Shown piece by piece: positions 21,423-30,403 of a stretch of DNA of 32,609 nt (the first letter of the stretch is position 1; each line of letters begins with the position of its first letter). A program made the translations under genes and the position numbers. Origin of the DNA: an uncultured Roseburia sp. (GTDB lineage Bacteria > Bacillota > Clostridia > Lachnospirales > Lachnospiraceae); contig CAMSQM010000035.1 in NCBI GenBank assembly GCA_947062675.1, forward strand, positions 1-32,609, written 5' to 3'. A model generated the notes under the pieces. It worked only from the letters and a program-made list of their open reading frames with translations, did no database searches and was not told the origin of the DNA.

Positions 21423-22358
21423 ATGTTAAGTTTAAATTATATAATTATCGGATACCTGCCGGAAAAGGAGAGGAAGTATCTGCTGAATAATCTTGAAAGG
21501 GAACAGGAGAAAGGAAAGGTCCGTGTGGCGCTGCCGGGGGATGAGAGATCTCCCGGCAGAGTGTGCGTGCAGGAGGTGTTTCCGGCAGCGCCGTCTTCTG
21601 CCGCGGAGAACAGCGGGGACGGAGGCTGTCTGTGGACATGGGAGACGCTGGCGCATTTTCCGCCGGAAGAAAGCCTGATTGTGTCGGGAAACGCACAGGA
21701 GCTGGCTGCCGCGCAGGCGTGCGGAATGGCGGCGGTCTGTTACTGCGGGAACGAAAGCCCGCAGATGCAGGCGCAGGCAGACATGTATGCGGAGGGACTG
21801 GAGGAAGCCGGGCTCCGGTTTCTCCGGCATGTGCACGAACGACGCCATGGTATTCCGTGGACGATACTTGCGACAGAGCGATGCATTGTCAGGGAATTTT
21901 CCATGGAATATCTGGATGCGCTTTTTGAGCTGTATGCGGGGGAGGGGATGACGGACTATCTGGAACCGCTCTATGAATACGAGGAGGAGACAGAGTATCA
22001 GAAAGCTTATATTAAACATATGTACGGTTTTTACGGTTACGGGATGTGGATTGTGTGTGATAAGGAGACCGGGAGGCTGATCGGCCGGGCGGGCATTGAA
22101 CACAGAGAGGAACTCGGCGGGGAAGCGGAGCTGGGGTATGCCATCGGCGTCCCTTATCAGAGGCAGGGGTATGCCGCGGAGGTGTGCGGCGCCATCCTTG
22201 ATTATGCAAAAGAAGAGCTGGGCATGACGCGGCTGAACTGTCTTGTGGAAGAGGGAAATGCAGCGTCGGGGAGGCTTGCCGTGAAACTCGGATTCAGGGC
22301 GGAGGGCGGCATGGAGCTGGGAGGGAAGAAAATGGAGAGGTATGTGATTGACTTATGA
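21423..22358 (+). CDS. Two-part GNAT N-acetyltransferase
   Basis: 311 residues. The C-terminal half (about 153-311) is a RimJ/RimL-like GNAT domain: ERCIVREFSMEYLDALFELY, RLIGRAGIEHREELGG, motif A IGVPYQRQGYAAEVCGAIL with the Q-x-x-G-x-A acetyl-CoA loop, and ASGRLAVKLGFRAEGG. The N-terminal half is a separate domain; SLIVSGNAQELAAAQACGMA resembles the D-x-x-x-G-x-x-A-A-x-x-A-G segment of HAD-like proteins but lacks the catalytic Asp motif. The acceptor substrate is unknown. The ATG at 21423 is five bases after the HTH stop with a weak RBS inside the HTH gene. Confidence 0.85.
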   Translation: MLSLNYIIIGYLPEKERKYLLNNLEREQEKGKVRVALPGDERSPGRVCVQEVFPAAPSSAAENSGDGGCLWTWETLAHFPPEESLIVSGNAQELAAAQACGMAAVCYCGNESPQMQAQADMYAEGLEEAGLRFLRHVHERRHGIPWTILATERCIVREFSMEYLDALFELYAGEGMTDYLEPLYEYEEETEYQKAYIKHMYGFYGYGMWIVCDKETGRLIGRAGIEHREELGGEAELGYAIGVPYQRQGYAAEVCGAILDYAKEELGMTRLNCLVEEGNAASGRLAVKLGFRAEGGMELGGKKMERYVIDL

Positions 22359-22385
22359 CGGCGGTGAATGCCGTTTCCATTTAGT

Positions 22386-22528
22386 GGAATACTGAGTGTA
22401 CAGGGATACTGAATCATATACTTCACAGGACAACGCCCTGACGAAGTATTCCGGCCCGGGTCCCCTCGCGCAGCCCCTGATTTAGTCATTGCAATTTAGC
22501 AGGAAATAAAATATAATATTGGAATACT
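22386..22528. repeat. Three GGAATACT elements around the relA-type promoter
   Basis: GGAATACT occurs at 22386-22393 and at 22521-22528 (near the predicted transcription start), and inverted as AGTATTCC at 22445-22452. Confidence 0.6.
22489..22517 (+). promoter_or_regulatory. Sigma-A promoter of the (p)ppGpp synthetase gene
   Basis: TTGCAA (22489-22494), 17 nt, TATAAT (22512-22517), about 43 nt before the ATG at 22560. Confidence 0.85.
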
Positions 22529-22559
22529 AAAAATAGCATGGATAAAGTGGGTGATATAC

Positions 22560-24881
22560 ATGGCAGACATTTCCTCAGAAGAAAAAGTATTGTCAGGCAT
22601 GGAGAACATATTAAGAGAAGAAGAGAATGTGATAAAGCCGACAAAAGAATTTGAGCGCCCGGAGAAGCTGTACGAGGAGCTGATTAACAGTGTGCACAAA
22701 TACCATCCGTCCACGGACATCTCGATGATAGAAAAGGCGTATCACATAGCCCGGGACGCCCATGAGGGTCAGGTGCGCAAATCCGGCGAGCCGTACATTA
22801 TTCACCCACTGTGTGTCGGCATTATCCTGGCAGAGCTGGAGCTGGACAAAGAGACGATTGTGGCCGGTCTTCTGCATGACGTCGTGGAGGACACGGTTAT
22901 GACGGATGAGGAGATTGCCGCGGAGTTCGGAAAAGAAGTCGCGCTGCTGGTCGATGGCGTCACGAAACTGGAGCAGCTCTCCTACGACGCGGATAAAGTC
23001 GAAGTGCAGGCGGAGAACCTGCGCAAAATGTTTCTGGCCATGGCAAAGGACATCCGTGTGATTCTGATCAAGCTGGCGGACCGGCTGCACAACATGCGCA
23101 CGCTGCGTCACATGAAGCCGGAGAAGCAGAAAGAAAAAGCAAGGGAGACAATGGATATTTACGCGCCGATTGCGCAGCGTCTCGGAATCTCCAGGATTAA
23201 GATCGAACTTGATGATTTGTCACTCAAATATCTGGAACCGGACGCATACTATGATCTTGTGAGGCAGATCAACCAGCGCAAGAGCGTGCGGGAAGATTAT
23301 ATCCAGGGCCTTGTGGAGGAGGTGCGGGCCCATATACAGGAGGCAGGGATTACGGCGCAGATAGAGGGCCGCGCAAAGCACTTTTTCAGTATTTATAAGA
23401 AAATGGTGAATCAGGAGAAGACGCTGGACCAGATCTATGATCTGTTTGCCATCCGTATTATCGTGGACTCCGTCAAGGACTGCTATGCGGCCCTGGGCGT
23501 GATACATGAGATGTATAAGCCGATTCCGGGACGGTTTAAGGATTATATCGCGATGCCCAAACCCAATATGTACCAGTCGCTCCACACGACGCTGATCGGG
23601 CCGACCGGACAGCCGTTTGAGATTCAGATCCGCACTTATGAGATGCACCGGACCGCAGAGTACGGTATCGCGGCCCACTGGAAGTATAAAGAAGCCGGCA
23701 ACAGCGGCAGTATTGCGGTTCCAATGACCGTGACGGAGGAAGAGAAGCTGAGCTGGCTGCGACAGATCCTGGAATGGCAGCAGGACATGTCCGACAACAG
23801 GGAGTTTATGAATCTGCTGAAAGGAGACCTGGACCTGTTTTCGGATATGGTATTCTGTTTTACGCCGACCGGGGACGTAAAGAATCTTCCGAACGGTTCG
23901 ACGCCGATTGATTTTGCCTACGCCATTCATTCCGCAGTCGGCAATAAGATGATCGGTGCGAAGGTGAACGGCAAACTCGTCCCGATCGACTATGTGATAC
24001 AGAACGGAGACCGCATTGAGGTTATCACATCCCAGAATTCCAGAGGGCCCAGCCGCGACTGGCTGTCGATTGTGAAAAGCACACAGGCAAAGAATAAGAT
24101 TAACCAGTGGTTCCGCAGTGAATTAAAGGAAGAGAATATCATACGCGGAAAAGAGCTTCTGCTGGCGTGCTGCAAAAACAAGGGGATTCATTTTCCGGAC
24201 ATCAATAAGCCGGAATATCAGAATAAAATTCTGCGCAAATATGGTTTTCATGACTGGAATGCGTGTCTGGCCACGGTCGGGCATGGCGGCCTGAAGGAAG
24301 GCCAGATTATCAATAAAATGCACGAGGAGTACAAAAAAGACCATCTCGCGCGGATTACGGACGAGGAAGTCCTGGAAGCGATCTCCACAGGGAAGGAGGC
24401 GCCGCCGGAAAAGCACTCAAAGAGCGGGATTATCGTCAAGGGCCTCTGCGATGTGGCCGTTCATTTTTCCAAATGCTGCAGTCCGGTTCCGGGGGACGAG
24501 ATTGTCGGCTTTGTGACGAGAGGGCGCGGGGTGTCGATTCACCGGACAGACTGCGTCAATGTCATCAACCTCTCCGAAGTGGAGCGGGAGCGTCTGATTG
24601 ACGCGGAGTGGCAGCATGACGAGGCTTCGGTGAAAGGCGGACTGTATCTGGCGGAGATCAAGATTTTCGGGAACAACCGCACGGGACTGCTTGTGGATAT
24701 CAGCAAAGTCTTTACAGAGCGGGAGATTGATATCAATGCGATCAACTCCAGAACGAGCAAACAGGGAATAGCGACGATTGACGTATCTTTTGGCACGAAG
24801 GGCAGAGAGGAGCTCACCAGTGTTGTCGCAAAGCTGCGTCAGGTCGAGAGTGTGATTGATATAGAGCGGACTACGGGCTGA
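22560..24881 (+). CDS. relA: Bifunctional (p)ppGpp synthetase/hydrolase (Rel/RelA/SpoT family)
   Basis: 773 residues, the long ribosome-associated Rel type. The N-terminal HD hydrolase domain has HDVVEDT (His106-Asp107). The synthetase domain follows, with GRAKHFFSIYKKM near 270-282 and YIAMPKPNMYQSLHTT, EIQIRTYEMHRTAEYG. The TGS domain starts near 430 (VFCFTPTGDVKNLPNGSTPI). A Cys-rich zinc-finger-like stretch, CDVAVHFSKCCSPVPGDE, precedes a C-terminal ACT domain (about 700-770). Both HD and synthetase motifs are intact, so it is expected to make and degrade (p)ppGpp. GTGGGTG is a weak RBS; the ATG at 22560 is preferred over the GTG at 22551. Confidence 0.97.
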   Translation: MADISSEEKVLSGMENILREEENVIKPTKEFERPEKLYEELINSVHKYHPSTDISMIEKAYHIARDAHEGQVRKSGEPYIIHPLCVGIILAELELDKETIVAGLLHDVVEDTVMTDEEIAAEFGKEVALLVDGVTKLEQLSYDADKVEVQAENLRKMFLAMAKDIRVILIKLADRLHNMRTLRHMKPEKQKEKARETMDIYAPIAQRLGISRIKIELDDLSLKYLEPDAYYDLVRQINQRKSVREDYIQGLVEEVRAHIQEAGITAQIEGRAKHFFSIYKKMVNQEKTLDQIYDLFAIRIIVDSVKDCYAALGVIHEMYKPIPGRFKDYIAMPKPNMYQSLHTTLIGPTGQPFEIQIRTYEMHRTAEYGIAAHWKYKEAGNSGSIAVPMTVTEEEKLSWLRQILEWQQDMSDNREFMNLLKGDLDLFSDMVFCFTPTGDVKNLPNGSTPIDFAYAIHSAVGNKMIGAKVNGKLVPIDYVIQNGDRIEVITSQNSRGPSRDWLSIVKSTQAKNKINQWFRSELKEENIIRGKELLLACCKNKGIHFPDINKPEYQNKILRKYGFHDWNACLATVGHGGLKEGQIINKMHEEYKKDHLARITDEEVLEAISTGKEAPPEKHSKSGIIVKGLCDVAVHFSKCCSPVPGDEIVGFVTRGRGVSIHRTDCVNVINLSEVERERLIDAEWQHDEASVKGGLYLAEIKIFGNNRTGLLVDISKVFTEREIDINAINSRTSKQGIATIDVSFGTKGREELTSVVAKLRQVESVIDIERTTG

Positions 24882-24940
24882 TGCAGGCCCGCGGTTCGCC
24901 TGTTCACGTTATATCCGGAAGAAAGGGATGAGGTACAGAT

Positions 24941-25570
24941 ATGGCACCATTGAAGGTTGAACAGTATGTGGTGGGACCGGTGCAGACAAACTGCTATTTC
25001 GCGGTCAACGACAGCACGAAAGAGATGCTGATCATCGATCCCGGAGCGGGAGCCGGGAAGCTGGCGGACGCCATCAGGAAAGAAAAATTAAATCCTGTTG
25101 CAATATTGCTGACACACGGGCATTTTGACCATGCATCGGCAGCAGGACAGATCGCGGAACAGTTCGGGCTGACCGTTTATGCGGGGGAAGCGGAGAAAGA
25201 AACGCTGGAGAATCCGGCGCTGAATCTGAGCGGATGGGATGGGCGGGAACAGAGCTACCATGCCGGTCAGTTTCTGAAAGACGAACAGGAGATCGATCTG
25301 GCAGGGTTTCATATCCGCGTTCTTTTTACGCCGGGACATACGCCAGGAGGGTGCTGCTACTACTTGTCTTATCAGAACGCACTGTTTTCCGGCGACACGC
25401 TCTTTCACATGTCGGTGGGGCGGACAGATTTTCCAAAAGGGAGTATGTCCGGTCTGGTGAGGGGGATCAGGGAGAAGCTGATGATTCTTCCGGATGAGAC
25501 GACCGTGTATCCGGGACACAATGATATCACCACAATCGGGACGGAGCGGATGTATAATCCGTATCTGTAG
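24941..25570 (+). CDS. MBL-fold metallo-hydrolase (glyoxalase II-like)
   Basis: 209 residues. The metallo-beta-lactamase motif THGHFDH (His59, His61, Asp63, His64) is followed by FTPGHTPGG, the metal-bridging Asp in LFSGDTLF, and the final His in VYPGHND. This is the one-domain type common in Firmicutes (YqgX-like), related to hydroxyacylglutathione hydrolase; the substrate is not established. GGGATGAGG precedes the ATG. It lies 59 bp after the relA-type gene and 10 bp before hemZ, probably in the same operon. Confidence 0.93.
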   Translation: MAPLKVEQYVVGPVQTNCYFAVNDSTKEMLIIDPGAGAGKLADAIRKEKLNPVAILLTHGHFDHASAAGQIAEQFGLTVYAGEAEKETLENPALNLSGWDGREQSYHAGQFLKDEQEIDLAGFHIRVLFTPGHTPGGCCYYLSYQNALFSGDTLFHMSVGRTDFPKGSMSGLVRGIREKLMILPDETTVYPGHNDITTIGTERMYNPYL

Positions 25571-25580
25571 CGGGGGAAGT

Positions 25581-27185
25581 ATGATACAGGTAACATTAAA
25601 CAGGCCGGACTTTGAGTACGATATTCATTCCCTGGTGAAAGCGTTTTATCCGGGGCAGGAGGTACAGGTGTCCGCCGGGGAGAAAGTCTGTGAGGAAAGC
25701 CCGGATCTGAAGATCAGGATTGATTATCTGGAAGCGCTGGTCAGGATCTCCTGGGAGGAAATGTCTTCGGGGCAGATTAAATCCCCGTCATTTCAGGCGG
25801 AAGGCTGTGATTCCCGGAGGGCAGACGAAGATTCTGATGCGGAAGCGGGGACGTCTGCACATTCTGAAAAGGACGGGCGCACGGGAAGTGCGGAGTATGC
25901 GGTGGACTTTCGGGACAGGACAGAGGCAAAGAATCAGCTGAAGCGGGGGCTGTACCGCATTTTGTCGGAGCTGACAGGGGAAGAGCTTCCCTGGGGGACG
26001 CTGACGGGGATTCGTCCGGCAAAAATTGCGATGAAGCTGCTGGAGCAGGGATGCGGCCGCGCGGCGGTGAGGCAGTATATGCAGGATACCTATGGTACTT
26101 CGGATAAAAAGGCGGAGCTTGCATGTGATATCGCGGAGCGGGAAAGAGGACTTTTGTCAAATATAGATTATAAAAATGGCTACAGCCTTTATATCGGCAT
26201 ACCTTTCTGTCCGACGACGTGTCTGTATTGTTCGTTTCCCTCCTATCCGCTGTCCATGTGGGAGGGGAAGGTGGACGCTTATCTGGATGCGCTGGAGCGG
26301 GAGATGGACGCCGCCGCGCCAGCGTTTGCCCACCGGCATCCGGACACGGTCTATATTGGCGGCGGCACCCCGACAACCCTGAATCCGTGCCAGCTGGACA
26401 GGCTGATCAGAAAAATAAAAGAAAGATTTGATTTATCGTGCTGTCGGGAGTTTACCGTGGAGGCAGGGCGGCCGGACAGTATCACAGAGGAGAAGCTTGC
26501 GGTGCTGCGGGAATACGGGATTTCGCGCATTTCGATTAACCCGCAGACAATGAAGCAGGAGACCTTAAAGCTGATCGGGCGCCATCACACGGTGGAACAG
26601 ACCGTGGAGAGCTACCGCCTGGCGAGAAGGCTTGGATTCGATAATATAAATATGGATTTAATTCTCGGACTGCCGGAGGAGACGATTGACGATGTGCGCA
26701 ATACAATGGAACAGCTGAAGGAACTCGGACCGGATAGTCTTACCGTTCACTCGCTGGCGTTGAAGCGCGCGTCAAAACTTAAAATGTTTCAGGAAGATTA
26801 TAAAAACTACAGGCTGGTTAACACGCAGGAGCATATGGAGCTGGCAGCGGGCTGTGCGGAGGAGATGGGATTGTTTCCCTATTACCTGTACCGCCAGAAA
26901 AGTATGGCGGGAAATCTTGAAAATGTGGGCTATGCAAAGCCGGGGAAGGCCGGAATGTACAATGTTCTGATGATGGAGGAGAAGCAGACGATTCTGGCGC
27001 TCGGTGCGGGGGCCGTCACAAAGTTTGTATTTCCGCCGGATGAGGAGGCGCCGGAGAGGAGCGGCCTTATGGAGCGACGGATTTTCAGGGTGGAGAATGT
27101 AAAAGATATCAGAAATTACTTAAGCCGCGTCGATGAAATGATCAGGCGCAGGAAGGATAAAATGGAGGAGATATCATGGCACTGA
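25581..27185 (+). CDS. hemZ: Coproporphyrinogen III dehydrogenase, radical SAM (HemZ)
   Basis: 534 residues. The radical SAM cluster motif FCPTTCLYC gives Cys210, Cys214 and Cys217; SAM-binding follows with YIGGGTPTTLN and, later, ISINPQTMKQETLKLIGRHH and FDNINMDLILGLPEE. The N-terminal extension with GTLTGIRPAKIAMKLL marks HemZ rather than HemN. HemZ is an oxygen-independent coproporphyrinogen oxidase in heme synthesis; in this organism the role rests on family knowledge. Residues about 62-106 are a Ser/Glu/Asp-rich low-complexity insertion. The start at 25581 follows GGGGGAAG closely; the frame upstream belongs to the MBL gene. It overlaps hisS by 10 nt. Confidence 0.93.
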   Translation: MIQVTLNRPDFEYDIHSLVKAFYPGQEVQVSAGEKVCEESPDLKIRIDYLEALVRISWEEMSSGQIKSPSFQAEGCDSRRADEDSDAEAGTSAHSEKDGRTGSAEYAVDFRDRTEAKNQLKRGLYRILSELTGEELPWGTLTGIRPAKIAMKLLEQGCGRAAVRQYMQDTYGTSDKKAELACDIAERERGLLSNIDYKNGYSLYIGIPFCPTTCLYCSFPSYPLSMWEGKVDAYLDALEREMDAAAPAFAHRHPDTVYIGGGTPTTLNPCQLDRLIRKIKERFDLSCCREFTVEAGRPDSITEEKLAVLREYGISRISINPQTMKQETLKLIGRHHTVEQTVESYRLARRLGFDNINMDLILGLPEETIDDVRNTMEQLKELGPDSLTVHSLALKRASKLKMFQEDYKNYRLVNTQEHMELAAGCAEEMGLFPYYLYRQKSMAGNLENVGYAKPGKAGMYNVLMMEEKQTILALGAGAVTKFVFPPDEEAPERSGLMERRIFRVENVKDIRNYLSRVDEMIRRRKDKMEEISWH

Positions 27186-28423
27186 GCAAAAAGCCGGTCA
27201 ACGGTATGAAGGATATTCTGCCTGAGGAGATGAAGATCCGCGACTATGTACAGCAGGTGATCCGGGAGACCTACCGCAGCTTCGGATTTACTCCCGTGGA
27301 GACACCGTGCATGGAGCAGATTGCAAACCTGGGCGGCAGACAGGGCGGAGAGAATGAAAAACTGATTTTTAAAGTGATGAAGCGGGGGGAGAAGTTAAAG
27401 GTTGCGGAGGCACAGACGGAGGAGGAACTGGTGGATTACGGCATGCGCTACGATCTCACAGTGCCGCTGGTCCGCTTTTATGCCAACAATGCGAATCAGC
27501 TTCCGGCTCCTTTTAAGGCGCTTCAGATGGGCAGTGTGTGGCGTGCGGAGCGGCCGCAGAAGGGGCGCTACCGCCAGTTTATGCAGTGTGATATTGATAT
27601 TATCGGGGAGCCTTCCAGCCTCGCGGAGATCGAGCTGATACTCGCGACGACGACGACGATCGGCAGACTCGGTTTCAGGGGATTTGAAATCCGCATTAAT
27701 GAGCGGCGTATTCTAAGGGCGATGGCCGCATACAGCGGATTTGAGGAGGCGGCGTACGACGCGGTATTTATTATCCTGGATAAAATGGATAAAATCGGGC
27801 TCTCCGGCGTGGCGGAGGAGCTCTTAAAGGAAGGTTATGCCGGTGAGGCTGTGGAGCGCTATCTCGATCTTTTCCGTGGAGTGCAGTCTTCGGAAGACGG
27901 TCTTATGTATCTGGCAAAGACGCTCGGGGACTATCTGGAGCCGGATGTGCAGGAAAGTTTAAGAGAGATTATACAAAGCGTGGAAGCGGCGAAAACAGCG
28001 GATTTCAGACTGGTGTTTGATCCGACACTTGTGCGAGGGATGAGCTATTACACGGGGACTATTTTTGAAATTGCGATGCCGGAGCTCGGGGTGGCCTGCG
28101 GCGGAGGCGGGCGGTATGACAAAATGGTCGGGAGATTTACCGGAAAAGACGTGCCGGCCTGTGGATTTTCAATCGGTTTTGAGCGGATTATCCTGCTTCT
28201 TCTGGAAAATGGATTCCAGATTCCGGCACAGCCGCCGAAGCTTGCATATCTGGTTGAAAAGGGCTGTTCGCCGGAACGCCTCACGGAAATCATCACGGAA
28301 GCGCAGAGAGAGCGCGCAGCCGGAAAGCAGGTACTTGTGGTGCGGATGAATAAAAATAAAAAATTCCAGAAAGAAAAACTGACAGCGGAGGGGTACCGGG
28401 AGATTCAGGAATTTTTTGCGTGA
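27176..28423 (+). CDS. hisS: Histidyl-tRNA synthetase
   Basis: 415 residues, a class II synthetase charging tRNA-His. Motif 1 lies near the start after NGMKDILPEEMKIRDYVQ, motif 2 is WRAERPQKGRYRQFMQCDID, and the histidine loop reads LVRGMSYYTGTIFEIA, followed by GGGGRYDKMVG and motif 3 in GFSIGFERI. Several segments (MRYDLTVPLVRFYANN, QCDIDIIGE, TGKDVPACGFSIG) recall archaeal/eukaryotic HisRS, while motif 2 is bacterial. The C-terminal anticodon-binding domain, from about 340, is short. It overlaps hemZ by 10 nt, so its translation is probably coupled. No T-box leader precedes it. Confidence 0.96.
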   Translation: MALSKKPVNGMKDILPEEMKIRDYVQQVIRETYRSFGFTPVETPCMEQIANLGGRQGGENEKLIFKVMKRGEKLKVAEAQTEEELVDYGMRYDLTVPLVRFYANNANQLPAPFKALQMGSVWRAERPQKGRYRQFMQCDIDIIGEPSSLAEIELILATTTTIGRLGFRGFEIRINERRILRAMAAYSGFEEAAYDAVFIILDKMDKIGLSGVAEELLKEGYAGEAVERYLDLFRGVQSSEDGLMYLAKTLGDYLEPDVQESLREIIQSVEAAKTADFRLVFDPTLVRGMSYYTGTIFEIAMPELGVACGGGGRYDKMVGRFTGKDVPACGFSIGFERIILLLLENGFQIPAQPPKLAYLVEKGCSPERLTEIITEAQRERAAGKQVLVVRMNKNKKFQKEKLTAEGYREIQEFFA

Positions 28424-28453
28424 GGTTCGCGGCGGCATGTGCGGCATATATAT

Positions 28454-28486
28454 GAAATCCGGCCGCAGCGCACAGGCACGGATTTC
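28454..28486. repeat. 8-bp inverted repeat between hisS and aspS
   Basis: GAAATCCG (28454-28461) and CGGATTTC (28479-28486), 17 nt apart, without a T tail. Its role is unknown; the 110-bp spacer shows no other signal except the aspS RBS. Confidence 0.4.
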
Positions 28487-28533
28487 CGGAACGGGAAGTA
28501 TTGTACAAAGTTTACAAAAGGGAGTTTGGGAAA

Positions 28534-30303
28534 ATGATTCAGTCGAGAACGCATAATTGCAATGAATTACGTATTTCAGATGCCGGATCGCGCGTAAAGC
28601 TCGCCGGATGGTATGAGAATATCCGCAGGGTCAGTAAGAACCTGGGATTTCTTATTTTAAGAGATTTCTATGGGACGACACAGATTGTCATAGAGACGGA
28701 AGAAATGATGCACCGGCTTGACGGAGTGAACAAGGAATCGGTGCTCTCGGTGGAGGGAACCGTGCGGGAGCGGTCGAGTAAAAATACAGAGCTTCCCACG
28801 GGGGAGATCGAGGTGGTTCCGGACGGAATCGCGGTTCTCGGGAAATGCATTTACAATGCGCTTCCGTTTGAGATCGGTCAGTCGCGGGAGGCGGATGAAA
28901 ATATGCGTCTGAAATACCGCTATCTTGACCTGCGCAATCCTTCTGTCCGGGACAATATTATTCTGCGGAGCCGGGTGGTCTCGGAACTGCGCAGCAGAAT
29001 GAATGCGCTTGATTTTCTGGAAATCACAACGCCGATCCTCACCTGCTCTTCTCCGGAGGGAGCGCGGGATTATCTTGTGCCGTCGCGCAATCATGCGGGC
29101 CGGTTTTACGCGCTTCCCCAGGCGCCGCAGCAGTTCAAACAGATTCTGATGGCTTCCGGCTTTGACCGCTATTATCAGATCGCGCCGTGCTTCCGCGACG
29201 AGGACGCCCGCGCGGACCGCTCTCCGGGAGAGTTCTATCAGCTGGATATGGAGATGGCATTTGCGACCCAGGAAGATGTATTTGCTGTGATTGAGGAAGT
29301 ACTGCCACCGGTATTTGAAAAATACGGGGTGTACCGCTCTGCTTCCGCTTCGCCTTTTGTGCGCATTCCTTATCTGGAGGCGCTGGAAACATACGGGACA
29401 GACAAGCCGGACCTGCGCATTGACCTGACGCTGCAGAATGCGACGGATGTGATGGCGGACTGCGGTTTCGGGCCGTTTGAGGGGCAGGACGTCCGGGCTG
29501 TCGTGGTGGATGGTTTTTCTGCATCCCGGAAGGTGATTGATAAAATCTGTGCGGAAGTGGAAGTACAGACGGCCAATAAGGCATACTGGTTTAAGGTGGA
29601 CGAAAACGGCGGGTTTGCGGGGGGCGTTGCGAAATTTCTGACGGAGCGCACGGAAGCAGTCGTAAGTGCGCTCGGACTAAAACCCGGAGACTTTGTCGGT
29701 CTTACCGCCGGATCAAAATCCGCGTCCTTAAAGTCTGCGGGTGTTCTGCGCAGACTGCTCGGGGAAGCGAGCGAAAAACACATGAAAAAGGATTTCTATG
29801 CGTTCTGCTGGATCGTGGATTTTCCGATGTATGAGATCGGGGAAGAATCCGGAAAACCGGAATTCTGCCATAATCCATTTTCGATGCCGCAGGGCGGGAT
29901 GGAGACGCTGTGCAGCCAGGAACCGCTCTCCATCCTGGCGTATCAGTATGATCTGGTGTGCAATGGAGTGGAATTATCATCCGGCGCGGTGCGCAATCAT
30001 GATCCGGAAATCATGATCAGGGCGTTTGAGCTGGTGGGGCTGGGAGAGGAGGATGTGAAAGCAAAATTCCCGGCAATGTACAACGCATTCTGCTATGGCG
30101 CTCCGCCGCACGCGGGGATTGCGCCGGGCGTTGACCGCATGGTAATGCTTTTGTGCGGGGAGGAGAGTATCCGCGAGGTTATTCCGTTCCCGATGAATAA
30201 AAATGCAATGGATGTCATGATGGGAGCGCCGGCCGAAGTGGAGCAGCATCAGCTTGACGACGTGCACATTGCAGTCCGTCTTCCGGAGGAGACTCAGGTG
30301 TGA
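28534..30303 (+). CDS. aspS: Aspartyl-tRNA synthetase
   Basis: 589 residues, the bacterial class IIb type with a GAD insertion. The N-terminal OB fold has KLAGWYENIRRVSKNLGFLI. Motif 2 is CFRDEDARADRSPGEFYQLD, the GAD domain spans roughly 285-415, and motif 3 is GIAPGVDRMVMLL. The flipping loop and the aspartate-binding SSPEGARDYLVPSR are intact. The start at 28534 has GGGAG (28520-28524) 9 nt away; a TTG at 28501 in frame has no RBS. It ends the housekeeping operon; the following stretch has a palindrome but no clear terminator. Confidence 0.97.
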   Translation: MIQSRTHNCNELRISDAGSRVKLAGWYENIRRVSKNLGFLILRDFYGTTQIVIETEEMMHRLDGVNKESVLSVEGTVRERSSKNTELPTGEIEVVPDGIAVLGKCIYNALPFEIGQSREADENMRLKYRYLDLRNPSVRDNIILRSRVVSELRSRMNALDFLEITTPILTCSSPEGARDYLVPSRNHAGRFYALPQAPQQFKQILMASGFDRYYQIAPCFRDEDARADRSPGEFYQLDMEMAFATQEDVFAVIEEVLPPVFEKYGVYRSASASPFVRIPYLEALETYGTDKPDLRIDLTLQNATDVMADCGFGPFEGQDVRAVVVDGFSASRKVIDKICAEVEVQTANKAYWFKVDENGGFAGGVAKFLTERTEAVVSALGLKPGDFVGLTAGSKSASLKSAGVLRRLLGEASEKHMKKDFYAFCWIVDFPMYEIGEESGKPEFCHNPFSMPQGGMETLCSQEPLSILAYQYDLVCNGVELSSGAVRNHDPEIMIRAFELVGLGEEDVKAKFPAMYNAFCYGAPPHAGIAPGVDRMVMLLCGEESIREVIPFPMNKNAMDVMMGAPAEVEQHQLDDVHIAVRLPEETQV

Positions 30304-30343
30304 CCGGAGGCCGGCGGGAGAATGCAGAAAATGCTTTCCGGAA

Positions 30344-30370
30344 TATTTTTCCGGATATCCGGTAAAAATA
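30344..30370. repeat. Palindrome CCGGATATCCGG in T/A flanks
   Basis: TATTTTT-CCGGAT and ATCCGG-(T)-AAAAATA form a near-perfect palindrome with one bulged T, 34 nt before the lipoprotein ATG. It lacks a T tail, so an operator or a processing site is more likely than a terminator. Confidence 0.65.
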
Positions 30371-30403
30371 AGAAGGAAGAATCACGGAAGTGAGGGGATG
30401 GGA

